64,000 nucleotides of DNA from Elephas maximus indicus (GCF_024166365.1 NC_064822.1:101242823-101306822), one strand, 5' to 3'. Positions 18,785 to 30,554 are shown, numbered from the stretch's first letter. The notes: generated by a model from the letters alone, not told the origin. Program-made: numbers and translations.

Positions 18785-20835
18785 GTGTTTGGGAAGTCTG
18801 AAGAAATCTGACCCTCATTAGATCACTACTCATTGGAAATTGGAGGAAAAGGGCTCTTAGCTGGCTTTAGAATCTGATTCCAATCTTGTGTGGTGACTGT
18901 TGGGACCGCTTTCACCCCTAAAAACCTGTTGCCATCATGTCCGTTCTGGAGCCTCTTTACTGGGTACTTAATTAAATTTTCCAGGACAGTAACTAAGATA
19001 TTTGAAAAATTACTATAAGAAAAAGGACTATAAAAATAGATTTTTTCCTTTTATTTCTAAAATTTTGAGACATATGCTTAAGAGATTCTTCATGAAATTC
19101 TGGCTGATCCTTGAGCAAGACTCCCGTAACTGTAGTGAGGAGTTGGACAGAGCTGGCCTACAGTTTTATTTCAGTGACTTATTAATTGCCTGAATTGAGA
19201 AAATTGCTTTACTTTTCTAAGCCCCTGTTTCCTCATAGTCATGATATTTGCTTTATCACAGATTGGGATTCCTTAATCATCAGAGGGTTGGAAATGATGA
19301 GTAAAGCACTACAATATTGCCTGTCACATTGAATGCATTCATCAAATGAGAATTATTATTTTGCTGTGTAAATTATCGTCTACGTGGCCTTTAGGGACTT
19401 TGTGGAGGAAGGAATCACGGTTCTTGAAAGGGATATGTGTGTGAGTCTTATGACCTGAATAAGGAACATGGGTAGCTTAGTCAATGAATATTTATAAAAG
19501 TGTCCCCTGAAAACATGGTGCTGTTGTATTAAACATTGATGTGCAAAAATATAAACTTTCTAGTCTTAGAAAGCTTGTGAACATATGTGGCAAGACATGG
19601 TAACAAAAAATCGTTTAGAAAAATTTAATTTTTAAGAACTGTGCATAGTCCTGTAGTTCTCTAGCTCCTTCTCTTGTACTACTTTTTAATAGTAAAAACC
19701 AAGTACTGCCATTAACCCCCAGATATCCTTCCCTTTCTGTGAGTCTATACAAGGCCAATAATTCACTTCAGGGCTTTTGAAGTTATTTGTTTGACTTTGT
19801 GTTTGCGACATTCACATTACTAGTTGTGATAAATGCGAGTAGAAAACTGATTCCATTACCTGATTAATACAGCTTCAACATGCTAGGGGAAAAAGTGCCA
19901 ATAATTTACATCTGCCTTCTAATCACATTTATTCAGCCCTTTGGTCCACTTTGACTTGTAGGAGCCACAAAGTGCCTCGGAGGAGTTTGCAAATTCCCTC
20001 ATTTTGCTCACCTTCTCTGCTATTCCCTGCCATCTCCTCCTTGCTCTGTTTTGTCAACTCTGAAGTCATTTCTCTGCCATCACCCACTGTCCTTCAGAAC
20101 TCTTTCCTTGACGCTTTTCCAAACAGGTGCTGTCTTACTTCAGTCATGACGGTCGTTCCGCCAATCCCTGTGTCTTATAGATGTTCTCCCTCCTGAACAC
20201 TGACGTGTCTGTCTTTATATAGCACTAGCTGCCTTTGCGTTTCCATGTCTGCCACTTGGTGTTTGCCAGTATTTAGCCCATCTCTTCCAGTAGAGGGGAC
20301 AGGGATCCCATGTTGCTATTCATGGACGCTCCCACATTGTTATGGATTAAATGAGTTATAGAGACAGTGGATAAAGTGTGAATATGGAGGAAAGCTCAGT
20401 ATGCTGCTTCTTTCTGTTTTTTCAGTTTCACAATTCTTATCTCAGTCTGGTATCTTACTATTAACTAAAAATGTATGAGGCAAGTTTTGGAATTTTATCT
20501 TACAGGAATGTGTACAAGTTAGGACTGGTGGATGACTCATTGATCCTAAGGAATTTGAAAGTGGTGGTTTACTAAGAAAGTCAGACTCAAAGTGTGTGTG
20601 AGAGCAAGTCCTGCAGACAGAACCCATTAAGTGAGGTATTCTGATTCCAATTGGTAACTCACCAATAACTCTCCCCGTTGGTGTGGTGCAGATAGCAGGA
20701 GGTGATAGCTCTGAGCCTATCTGGTGGGAGAATGAAAAATAAAAGGGGAGGGGGAAGAGAGGTTACTTCCTGCTTCTCGTCTCCTGTGTCCCCCTCAGTA
20801 GTACTTCTCCCACTGTCAGCTTGACTCTGTCAGCA
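18785..20835. other. Mostly unique sequence; one MIR piece
   Basis: A MIR remnant lies at about 19140-19350 on the plus strand (CCCCTGTTTCCTCATAGTCA). The pyrimidine-rich stretch 19970-20200 gives an 81-residue frame without a family. Otherwise nothing recognised. Confidence 0.4.
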
Positions 20836-20839
20836 GTGG

Positions 20840-21050
20840 TGGCAATAGGTATCATTTATTGAGCCCCTTAGTCCAGACAAATAGTTCAGACACTGCTTTT
20901 TTTTTTTTTTTAATAAATACTATCCCATTTGATCTTCACAAGCAACCTCTGAGGACTTATAATTTTATAGAAGACACAGACGCCTAAGGTCACACACTTA
21001 AGGCAGAGTCAGGCTATGTGCCCAAGTCTGCCTAATCTCCAAACTTGAGC
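20840..21050 (-). mobile_element. MIR remnant with T-run insertion
   Basis: Minus-strand MIR order: TATCATTTATTGAGCCCCTT, CCATTTGATCTTCACAAGCA, AGGTCACACACTTAAGGCAG. Confidence 0.75.
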
Positions 21051-21257
21051 TAAATCTTATCGTCACCTATTTATCTATTCTCTGTTCATTTTGAATTTTG
21101 ATTTTTTTTTTTTTTTGGAAGGCTAACAGTTTTTAGCCTTATACTCAGGTTATACTCTGGGCTTAGGATACTAAGTAGGTTGTTGTTGCTAGGTCTCATC
21201 AAGCCGGTTCTGACTCATAGGAACCCTATGTAGAACAGAATGAAACAGTGCCCAGTT

Positions 21258-21852
21258 TTACGCCTTCCTAACAGTCATTGCTGTGCTTAAGCCCATTGTT
21301 GCAGTCACTGTGTCAGTCCATCTCATTGAGGGTCGTCCTCTTTTTCGCTGACCTTGTACTTTACCAAGCATGATGTCCTTCTCAAGGGACTGGTCCCTCC
21401 TGATAACATGTTCAAAGTAAGTGAGGTAAAGTCTTGTTATGCTCATTCTAAGGACCATTCTGGCTGTATTTCTTCCAAGACAGATTCTTTCATTCTTCTG
21501 GCAGTCCATGATAACACTATAATTCAAAGGCGTCAATTCTCCTTAGATCTTCTTTATTCATGGTCCAGCTTTCACATGCGTATGAGATAGTTGAAAATAC
21601 CACAGGTTGGGTCAGGCACATCTTAGTCTTCAAAGTGACATCTTTGGTTTTCAACACTTTAAAGAGGTCTTTTGCAGTAGATTTGCCCAAGTCAATGTGT
21701 CTTTTGATTTCTTGACGGCTGCTTCCATGGGTGTTGATTGTAGATCCAAGTAAAATGAAATCCTTGAGAACTTCAATCTTTTCTCTGTTTATCATGGTGT
21801 TGCTTATTGGTCCAGTTGTGAGGATTTTTGTTTTCTTTGTGTTGATGTGCAC
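21258..21852 (-). pseudogene. RTE ORF C-terminal fragments
   Basis: Two overlapping frames (21517-21852, then 21258-21536) carry LLGSTINTHGSSRQEIKRHI and GKVQGQRKRGRPSMRWTDTV, the conserved C-terminal end of this RTE protein. The break lies near 21530, where the expected WCWRRILNIPWT stretch is disrupted. Confidence 0.8.
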
Positions 21853-22189
21853 TCCATAGTGAAGACTGTAGTGTGATCTTCTTCAGTAAGTGCTTCAAGT
21901 CCTCTTCACTTTCAGCAAGCAAGGTTGTGTCCTCTCCATATCTCAGGTTGTTAATGAGTCTTCCTACAATCCCAATGCCTTGTTCTTCTTCATATCGTCC
22001 AGCTTCTTGGATTATTTGCTCAGCATACAGATTGAATAAGTATGGTAAAAGGATACAACCCTGACCCACACCTGTCATGATTTTAACCCATGCAGTATCC
22101 CCTCGTTCTGTCCGAATGACTGCTTCTTGGTCTATGTACAGGTTCCTCATGAGCATAATTAAGTGTTCTGGAATTCTCATTCTTTGCAA
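21773..22189 (-). pseudogene. RTE reverse transcriptase core fragment
   Basis: Contains GQGCILLPYLFNLYAEQIIQ (motif B, with LL in place of LS) and LRYGEDTTLLAESEEDLKHL (motif C). The usual catalytic YADD is changed to YGED, and motif A lies in another frame upstream around 22200-22260. Non-functional. Confidence 0.85.
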
Positions 22190-22509
22190 TGTTATCTATA
22201 ATTTATTATGATCCACATAGTCGAGTGCCTTAGCATAGTCAATAAAACACAGGTAAATATCTTTCTGGTATTCTCTGCTTTCAGCTAGGATCCATCTGAC
22301 ATCAGCAGTCACATCCTCTTCTGAACCTTGCTTGAGCTTCTAGCAGTTCCCTGTCAAAGTACTGCTGCAACTGCTTTTGCATGATATTCAGCAAAATTTT
22401 ACTTGTGTGCAATATTAATGATATTGCTCAATAATTTCTGCAGTTGTTGGATTACCTTTCTTTGGAATGGGCACAAACATGGATCTCTTCCAGTTGGTTG
22501 TCCAGGTAG

Positions 22510-23114
22510 CTATCTTCCAAATTTCTTGACATAGACGAGTGGCCACCTCCAGTGCTGCATCCATTGGTTGAAACATCTCAATTGGTATTTTATCAATTCC
22601 TGGAGCCTTGTTTTGCCAATGCCTTCTGTGCAGCTTGGACTTCTTCCTTTGGTACCATTGGTTCTTGATCGTATGCTACCTCCTGAAATGGTTAAACATT
22701 GACCAATTCTTTTTGATACAATGTTCCTTAGTATTCCTTCCATCTTCTTTTGATCCTCCTTGCATCGGTCAATACTTTGCCCATATAATCCTTCAGTATT
22801 GCAACTTGAGTCTTGAATTTTTTCTTCAGTTCTTTCAGCTTGAGAAATGCCAAGCATGTTCTTCCCTTTTGGTTTTCTAACTCCAAGTCTTTGCACAAGT
22901 CATTATAATACTTTTCCTTGTCTTCTCAAGCCACCCTTTGAAATCTGTTCAGCTCTTTTACTTCATCATTTCTTCCATTTTCTTTAGCTGTTCTATGTTC
23001 AAGAGCAAGTTTCACAGTCTCTTCTGATATCCATTTTGGTCTTTTATTTCTTTCCTGTCTTTCGATTGACCTTTTGCTTTCTTCATGTATGATGTCCTTG
23101 ATGTCATTCCACAA
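22510..23114 (-). pseudogene. RTE linker region fragments
   Basis: Frames 22926-23114 (EESKRSIERQERNKRPKWIS) and 22510-22896 (LQELIKYQLRCFNQWMQHWR) match the segment between endonuclease and RT in this family. A frameshift lies between them. Confidence 0.75.
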
Positions 23115-23607
23115 CTGGTCTGGTCTTCGGTCATTAGTGTTTAGTGTGCCAAATCTTTTCTTGAAGTGGTCTTTAAATTCAGGTGGGATATACTCAAGGT
23201 TGTATTTTGGCTCTCATGGACTTGCTCTAATTTTCTTCAGCTTCAACTTGAACTCGCATATGAGCAATTGATGGTCTGTTCTACAGTCAGCCCCTGGCCT
23301 TGTTCTGACTGATGATATTGAGTTTCTCCATCATCTTTCCACAGATGGAGTCGATTTGATTCCTGTGTATTTCATCTGGTGAGGACCACGTGTGTAGTTG
23401 ATGTTTATGCTGTTGAAAAAGGTATTTGCCGTGAATAAGTCGTTGGTCTTGGTTGTATGTTTGATCAATTTTAGACTGCAGAAGTTGGTAAAGTTCTTCA
23501 ATTTACTCACCTTTGGTGTTAGTGGTTGGTGTGTAAATTTGAATAATAGTCGTATTAACTGGTCTTTCTTGTAGGCATACAGATATTATCTTATCACTGA
23601 CAGCATT

Positions 23608-23814
23608 TTACTTCAGGATAGATCTTGAAATGTTCTTTTTGACAATGAATGTGATGCCATTCCTCTTCAATTTATCATTCCTGGCATAGTAGACCATATG
23701 ATTGTTTGGTTCAAAATGTCCAGCGCCAGTCCATTTCAGCTCATTAATGCCTAGGATATTGATCTTTCTGCAGTCCATTTCATTTTTGATGACTCCCAAT
23801 TTTCCTAGGATCAT
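23608..23814 (-). pseudogene. RTE AP-endonuclease N-terminal fragment
   Basis: Contains ILGINELKWTGAGHFEPNNH and GITFIVKKNISRSIL, the start of the apurinic-endonuclease-like domain that nicks target DNA in RTE elements. The frame does not continue into the rest of the domain. Confidence 0.78.
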
Positions 23815-24244
23815 ACCTTATACATTCCATGTTCTGATTATTAATAGATGTTTACAGCTGTTTCTTCTCATTTTGAGTCATGCCACTTCAGCAAATGAAG
23901 GTCTTGAAAGCTTTACTCCATTAAGGTTGAGTCTACTTTGAGGAGGCAGCTCTTCCCCAGCCATATTCTGAGTGCCTTCCAGCCTGAGGGGCACATCTTT
24001 CAGCACTATACCAGACAATGTTCTGCTGCTATTCATAAGGTTTTCACTAGTCAATTTTTCAGAAGTAGATGATCAGGTCCTGCTTCCTAGTTTGTCTTAG
24101 TCTGGAAGCCCTGCTGCAACCTGTCCACTGTGGGTGATCTTACCAGTATTTAAAATACTGGTTGTATAGCTTCCAGCATCACAGCAACATGCACCACAGT
24201 ATGACAAACTGACAGATGTGTGGGGATTAGGTGGGTACTCAGTA

Positions 24245-24764
24245 CATATTTGTTGAATGAATGAGTGAGTCAAGTCCCAGTTGCTTTGTGATGGAACTTG
24301 AAACTGAGCACTCCAATGTCTGGGAAAGAGGCATGTTGAGGAGGGAGGAGGGATGCCTGGGTCCTTGTTTTTTCTCTCTTACTAGGTATGTGATCTTAGG
24401 CAAGTCATTTAAACCCTTTGGGTCTCAGAGTGTTACCTCTAACATGTAAGAGGGCTGAGGGATGATCAGTGTAGTCTCTCTAATGCATGATACTTGAGGG
24501 TGGGGAAAAGACAGTTCGATCCTTTAAGGCACACATGTCACAGGAAAAGAGGAGCAATGATGGCATCTGCCTGTTCCTGGGATTTGGGAATTCTGCTCTC
24601 CATTTTTATTTTGGAAACTTGTGTTTGTGATTTATTCTAAACTCTTCAATTTTCCTGTGCCATTTCCCCCATTTTCCAAGGAGATATTTCAACACTGCAT
24701 CCTTCCTTGCTTAATATCTGCCATGTTCCTCAAAGTTCCATAGAAAGCAAAAATTTAATATTAG
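24245..24764. other. L2/MIR scraps, no gene
   Basis: TTTGTTGAATGAATGAGTGA at about 24250 looks like an L2 3' end, and 24375-24440 a MIR piece (TGTGATCTTAGGCAAGTCAT). The remainder is unassigned. Confidence 0.45.
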
Positions 24765-25892
24765 TATGAAGGATGTTTACCTGTGTTTTATTGACTATGC
24801 AAAAGCATTCCACTGTGTGGATCAGAACAAATTATGGATAACATTGAGAAGAATGGGAATTCCAGAATATTTAATTGTGTTTACAAGGAACCTGTACATA
24901 GATCAAGAGGCAGTTGTTCAGACAGAACAAGGGGACAGTGAGTGGTTTAAAGTTAGGAAAGGTGTGCATCAGGGTTATATCCTTTCACCATACCTATTCA
25001 ATCTGTATGCAAATAATCCAAGAAGCTGAGCAAATAATCCAAGAAGCTGGACTACATGAAGAAGAACATGGCATCAGGATTGGAGGAAGACTCATTAACA
25101 ACCTTAGATATGCGGATAACACAACCTTGCTTGCTGAAAGTAAAGAGGACTTGAAGCACTTACTAATGAAGATCAAAGACCACAGCCTTCAGTATGGATT
25201 ACAGCTCAATGTAAAGAAAACAAAAATCCTGACAACTGGACCAATCAGCAACAGTATGATAAACAGAGAAAAGATTGAAGTTGTCAAGGATTTCATTTTA
25301 CTTGGATCCACAATCAACACCCATGGAAGCAGCAGTCAAGAAATCAAAAGACACATTGCATTGTGTAGATCTGCTGCAAAGGACCTGTTTAAAGTGTTGA
25401 AAAGCAGAGATGTCACCTTGAAAATTAAGGTGTGCTTTTTTTTTAGCCCAAGCCATGGTATTTTCAATTGCATCATACGCATGTGAAAGCTGGACAATGA
25501 GTAAGGAAGACTGAAGAAGAATTGACGCCTTTGAATTGTGGTGTTGGTGAAGAATATTGAATATACCATGGACTTCCAAAAGAATGAACAAATCTGCCTT
25601 GGAAGAAGTACAACCAGAATGCTCCTTAGAAGAAAGGAAGACGAGATTGTATCTTACATACTTTGGACATGCTGCCAGGAAGGATAAGTCCCCGGAGAAG
25701 GACATCATGCCTGGTAAAGTACAGGGTCATCAGAAGAGTGGAAGACCCTCAACGAGGTGGATTGACACAGTGGGTGCAACAGTGGGCTCAAGCATAGCAA
25801 CGATTGTAAGGATGGTACAGGACTGGGCAGTGTTTCATTCTGTTGTGCATTGGGTTGCTATTAGAGCCGACTCGATGGCACGTAACAACAAC
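24765..25892 (+). mobile_element. RTE/BovB-type LINE, 5'-truncated
   Basis: Runs from RT motif A to the 3' tail (GCCGACTCGATGGCACGTAA, CAACAAC). The 5' junction is near 24765 and no clear TSD is visible. It carries a 21-bp tandem duplication at 25009-25050 and a T-run expansion at 25437. It is the least rearranged RT segment in the window but is still frameshifted. Confidence 0.9.
24766..25486 (+). pseudogene. RTE reverse transcriptase fragment, two frames
   Basis: Frame 24766-25029 has DVYLCFIDYAKAFHCVD (motif A, with the second aspartate region as FHCVD in place of FDCVD) and VHQGYILSPYLFNLYA (motif B). The 21-bp duplication then shifts relevance to frame 24914-25486, which has INNLRYADNTTLLAESKEDL (motif C as YADN, expected YADD) and LLGSTINTHGSSSQEIKRHI. 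Two catalytic-site changes plus a frameshift make it inactive. Confidence 0.88.
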
Positions 25893-26025
25893 GTGATGAG
25901 GTGTAATGATCATTAAAAAGTAAACTCTGTAAATATCATCCAATGAAGGCCTAGATCTAATACCTTCCTCAATCGGTAGGGAATGCCGAATTGTGATGGC
26001 ATTTAAGCACAGATATTTTAATATG

Positions 26026-26544
26026 TGTTGCGGATTGAATTGTATCCCCCCAAAATGTGTGTTAACTTGGCTAGGCCATGGTTCCCAGTATTGTGTGGTT
26101 GTTCAGCATTTTGTGATCTGATGTGTTTATCATGTGTGTTGTAAATCCTCTGCGATGTTAATGAGAAAGGATTAGAGGCAGTTATGTTAATAAGACAGGA
26201 CTCAATCTCATTAGGTTACATCTTGAGTCAGTCTCTTTTGAGATTTAAAAGAAGGAATTCAGCAGAGAGAGAGAGAGGGGACCTGATTACCACCAAGAAA
26301 GAAGAGCCAGGAGCAGAGAATGTCCTTTGGACCTGGGATCCGTGTACTGAAAAGCCCCTATACCAGGGGAAGATTGATGACAAGGACCTTCCCCTAGAGC
26401 CAACAGAGAGAGAAAGCCTTCCCCTGGAGCTGGTGCCCTATATTTGGACTTCTAGGCTCCTAAGCTGTGAGAAAATAAATTTCTGTTTGTTGAAGCCATC
26501 CACTTACGGTATTTCTGTTATAGCAGCACGAGACCACTTAGACA
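26026..26544 (+). mobile_element. Solo LTR, ERVL-MaLR-like
   Basis: Starts TGTTGCGGATTGAATTGTAT and ends CACGAGACCACTTAGACA, with TTTGAGATTTAAAAGAAGG in the TATA position and GAGAAAATAAATTTCTGTTT as polyadenylation region. Flanks ATATG (26021-26025) and ATTTG (26545-26549) give a 5-bp TSD with one mismatch. The 144-residue frame across it is LTR sequence, not a gene. Confidence 0.88.
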
Positions 26545-26969
26545 ATTTGAAAATATCAGTGCTTGTAACAGTTGAAAAAGGCATCAAGACAATTACAGAT
26601 TATCCAGACATAGACTAATCAGATACACAGTTATCCTAAATCCACATTATAATTGAATTCATTGATAATTCCTAACTTGAAATAATCTTCAACCACAAAT
26701 TGTTGTAATTCCCAAAAGTAAATTCTTTTAGGGAGAGACTAGATTTCAGAGGGAGGTGATTGTCATTAACAATATGTAAGCACTAGTGTAGGATCAACTT
26801 TAAACAAATTGTTGGTTTAACTTGGTGCCCTTGCCCATCTTGTGGTCTCTTTCTGCGTTTGTGGTAGTCAGAATACATATATCCCAGAAACAAAAATGTC
26901 CTTGGGGAGTGACATGGAAACTTTAGAGTGAGTGACCAATGGGACCAGTTGATTATATTTGCTCCCAGG

Positions 26970-27110
26970 TACAGGAGGAAGAGAGACTATTCAGTGCCAC
27001 TCTGCTTCTGAAAAATCAGCCATTAAAAACCTGTGGAGCACAGTTCTACTCTGACACACATAAGTTGCTATGAGTTGGAACTGACTCGATTAGATGGCTA
27101 TTGATTTTTC
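26970..27110 (+). mobile_element. AfroSINE long form, 5'-truncated
   Basis: Body CTTCTGAAAAATCAGCCATT and tail GCTATGAGTTGGAACTGACT are present; the tRNA head is missing. Confidence 0.82.
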
Positions 27111-27225
27111 TCTTGAAGGTGCCTCATTTGGCAGGTTTGCTTACTTCTGGAGAATTCTACTATTAAAAAGGTTTATGATGGATCTTGCTTCCAGGTGTCC
27201 ACTTGAGGGATCCATATAGTCTATT

Positions 27226-27424
27226 GTTTTTGTATGCTGTCGATTCAATGCTGACTCATAGCAATTCTATATGACAGAGTAGAACTGCCCCATAGGGTTT
27301 CTTAAGCTGTAGTGTTTAGGGGAACAGATTGCAGGTCTTTTCTCCTTTGGAGCCACTGATGGGTTCAAACCCCTGATCTTTAGGTTAGAAGCCAAGTGTT
27401 TAACCATTGTGCCACCAAGGCTCC
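27226..27424 (-). mobile_element. AfroSINE-type SINE
   Basis: Minus copy: CTGTCGATTCAATGCTGACT tail, CAGAGTAGAACTGCCCCATA, AACCATTGTGCCACCAAGGC head. A perfect 9-bp TSD lies at 27217-27225 and 27425-27433. Confidence 0.9.
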
Positions 27425-27531
27425 TAGTCTATTCTTAAAACGTTCCAAAGTACAAAATTCTTTTTCCTCCTTTGTTAGCTCTAATGTGTTCAGAAGTTTA
27501 TTCTTGAATATATCTGTCCTTTGTTATTTTT

Positions 27532-27700
27532 GGGAACCCTGGTGGCGTAGTGGTTAAGAGCTACAGCTGCTAACCAAAAGGTCGGCAGTTCAATCCACCA
27601 GGTGCTCCTTGGAAACCGTATGGGGCAGTTCTACTCTATCCTGTAGGATCACTATGAGTTGGAATTGACTCAACAGCAATGGATTTGGTTTGTTTTTTGG
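27532..27700 (+). mobile_element. AfroSINE-type SINE, short form
   Basis: Head GAACCCTGGTGGCGTAGTGG, AAAAGGTCGGCAGTTCAATC (one base lost in the B box), tail GAGTTGGAATTGACTCAACA and a T/G tail. Confidence 0.9.
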
Positions 27701-29469
27701 TATGTTCTTTCTGCTATAATTTAAGCATACTCCCTCTTCTGCTGCTGTTTAATCTGATATCTCACCGAGTGCTGGTTAAACCCAAGAAAGATCTTTAGAC
27801 AAAGGTATGTACTGGAACACCCTCTTTCGACCTAGTTCTCTTCATAATCCCTTTTGCAGGAGACTGGTTGTCTTGGTCTCTCCTACAATTGGTTTGAAAG
27901 CCTGTTCAGCTGCCCCTGTCACTCAGCTTTCAAGGGGTACTTTTGTCATTAACCAAATATTGAAACAGGTGGAACCTGCCACCAGTAATGTGACCCACAG
28001 TAGAAAGAAAGTGACTCAGTCCTGGCAGTTTGAGTCAGATTTTGAGAGTGGTGACCCCAGGAGTTCAAATGCCTCATTGTGGCTTTTGCAGGAAATGTCC
28101 TGTGAATGGTTTTATTCCCAAAGAATGCCCAGTTCCGGTGTCATCAACGTGACTGACTAGTTCAGTGCAACTGGACTTACCCGACACACTTCTGCAATCT
28201 CCTACGTAAAGGCCCATTTCCAGAACTGGCTGCTGGAGAACATGGTTTTCCAGCACCTACAAGAAAATTTCCAACAACACAAGGCAGAACTGAGTTTGCG
28301 CCAAGGCTCTGCTACAAAATGCAAGGCCAGAGCAGGTGTTTCAAGTGAGGAATTTCAAACTGGAATTGAAGTGAGGTGTTTCAAATGAGAAAAGAAGTTT
28401 ATTATGAAATGCTCATGTTTCTCACCTTTTCTTAATTTTGATGACCTGCTAATGGTCTTTTATATGTTAATTATTGAATGTCAAAAAACGTAGTTTTCCC
28501 TCAGCCTTGCTTCCCCCTTCCTCTTAAGTTTCAGAACCTCTGCTGGGTCAGGTTAACTCAACCTCGAAAAATCTTGTTAGTGTTTGCCCAGGTGGTCAGT
28601 TCTTCCTGCCTAGCTGTCTACTATGATTCCTTAAATTTACGTTAAGGAAGAATAATCTAGTGGGGAAAATATATACATACTATATTAAGAGAAAACATGA
28701 GTTCCAAGCCAAATTTTATCAAGTTAAAAGTTATGTGACTTTGGGCAAGTTGCTTCATTCTTAGTACCATCAGTTTTAATTTTGGATAAGATGCTAGTCA
28801 CATGCCTGCATACAGGGGTGCTATGAAAAAGAATAAAGTAATGCATGCTAAGCTCTAAGAACTCTTTTGAAGTAAATCCTACATAAAGTCCGCAAATTGA
28901 GGCTATTGTTATAATGCTGTAAGTGGATGTAAATGCTCACCAACACTTAACTACATAAACATAGGAGAGTGGAAAAGGGGTGCTTTTGTGCTAAAAAGAG
29001 TAAGTAGCCGACATTCCCACCCTTTTTTTCTTATTTTTAGGGTGTGTGTGTATTAACATTTTTTAATTGCCCAATTCCATTCCTTCTTCTGAAGGTTTTG
29101 CTAAAACTAGTAAGTTTAGACTATCTGATGAAAAACCATATCCTCTTGTTATTGATGTTTCAAAATATTTAAGTGTTTTGACCTAAATTGCTAAAGAACA
29201 AAGTCAATTGTTTAACTACAAAGGTAGAATGTAAATATTTAGCACTGGGTATTCGAAGTATCTATTGTCACAATCTCAATACTTCCTTGCAAATGTTAGA
29301 GAAAGAGTTTTAATATAGCTCTTTGAAAAGTGTGGGAAATTAAGGATGAAACAAAAACCTGACCGTGGACTTCCTTCCTCCGTGTTGAACGCAATCTCAG
29401 TGAGGTGCTCTTAGAATTGGACATGGACTATATTAGCTTTTTATGTGACTTCTTCATACTACTTATTTT
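27701..29469. other. Unassigned sequence with a 117-residue frame
   Basis: Frame 27807-28160 on the plus strand (117 residues) has no signal peptide, domain or family I recognise, and no splice-like context I can support. The rest is AT-rich with no clear repeat. Confidence 0.35.
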
Positions 29470-29490
29470 TTGAAAATATTAATTGCATTT

Positions 29491-30063
29491 GTTTCTTTTT
29501 TTGAATTGTACTTTAGATGAAGGTTTACAGAACAAACTAGTTTCTCATCAAACAGTTAGTACACATATTATTTTATGACATTGTTTAACAACCCCATGAC
29601 ATGTCAACACTCTCCCTTCTCAACCTTGGGTTCCCTATTACCAGCTTTCCTGTCCCCTCCTACCTTCTAGTCCTTGACCCAGGGCTGGTATACCCCTTTA
29701 GCCTCATTTTGTTTTATGGGCCTGTCCACTCTTTGGCTGAAGGGTGAGCCTCAGGAATGACTTCATTACTGGGTTGAAAGGTTATTCAAGGGCCATACTC
29801 TCAGGGTTTCTCCAGACTCTGTCAGGCCAGCAAGTCTGGTCTTTCTTTTTGAGTTAGAATTTTGTTCTACATTTTTCTCCAGCTCTGTCTGGGACCCTTT
29901 ATTGTGATCCCTATCAGAGCAGTCAGTGGTGGTAGCTGGGCACCATCTGATTGTACTGGACTCAGTCTGGTAGAGGCTGTGGTAGATGTGGTCCATTAGT
30001 CCTTTGGACTAATCTTTCCCTTGGATCTTTAGTTTTCTTCATTTTTCCATGCTCCTGAAGGGG
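29491..30063 (-). mobile_element. L1 3' end insertion (lineage-specific type)
   Basis: A T-rich start (TTTCTTTTTTTGAATTG) is the complement of a poly(A) tail, followed by about 560 bases of 3'-UTR-like sequence (GATGAAGGTTTACAGAACAA, GACATGTCAACACTCTCCCT). A perfect 21-bp TSD (29470-29490 and 30064-30084) marks L1-type target-primed insertion. It is 5'-truncated and non-coding; the 76-residue frame inside is noise. Confidence 0.88.
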
Positions 30064-30084
30064 TTGAAAATATTAATTGCATTT

Positions 30085-30540
30085 TAATAGAGACATGGTT
30101 TACAGTGACTTAAGAGAAATACTGAATCACAATTCTTGGAAAAAAAATGTCTTTTCCATTTTATTCCACTTGGGATTTATTTATTCCCAGGTTCTGCAGA
30201 TAAATTTAAATGTCGTAATTTTGTTTGGTAGTCATTCACTTTCTGGTTTGTGCTTTTGCTTTTTATCCCTTTATTTGACCATCTGTTAATTTACTTATAT
30301 GTCTATCACCAAATATTCAATGACCTCATAATATGTGCCTGTCACTGTTCTAGGTGCATTTATATTTTATAAAGGCATAGATCTTCATTTAGACATATTT
30401 CTTTTATATTTGGCAAATCAATTTGTTTTAAAGCACACACTGAACACTGAACACTGGAGAGATATATGAATATGCCTCAGTATGGTAATAAGCAAATGTC
30501 TATAACTCTGCTTTTTGAGCATGTGAGGGAAGGCAGGCCA
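30085..30540. other. No gene; short L2 scrap
   Basis: About 30310-30360 resembles a minus-strand L2 end (GTGCCTGTCACTGTTCTAGG). Otherwise nothing recognised. Confidence 0.4.
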
Positions 30541-30554
30541 GGGGCAATAGCAAT

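Larger units (their letters stand above)
21179..24235 (-). mobile_element. Near full-length RTE/BovB-type LINE
   Basis: About 3.06 kb on the minus strand: 3' end at 21179 (AGGTCTCATCAAGCCGGTTC), RT region 21770-22200, linker 22500-23300, endonuclease start 23600-23810, and 5' UTR 23940-24235 ending ACAGATGTGTGGGGATTAGG. A 9-bp TSD (21169-21177 TACTAAGTA, 24236-24244 TACTCAGTA) matches at 8 of 9. Length agrees with a complete RTE element. The ORF is broken by several frameshifts, and RT motif C reads YGED instead of YADD, so it is inactive. Confidence 0.92.

Noticed and set aside
24766-25486. Functional reverse transcriptase gene
   Set aside because: Motif A reads FHCVD, motif C reads YADN, and the frame is shifted; the 5' half is missing.
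26184-26618. 144-residue open frame as a gene
   Set aside because: It lies almost wholly within a solo LTR (26026-26544) with terminal TG/CA and a 5-bp TSD.
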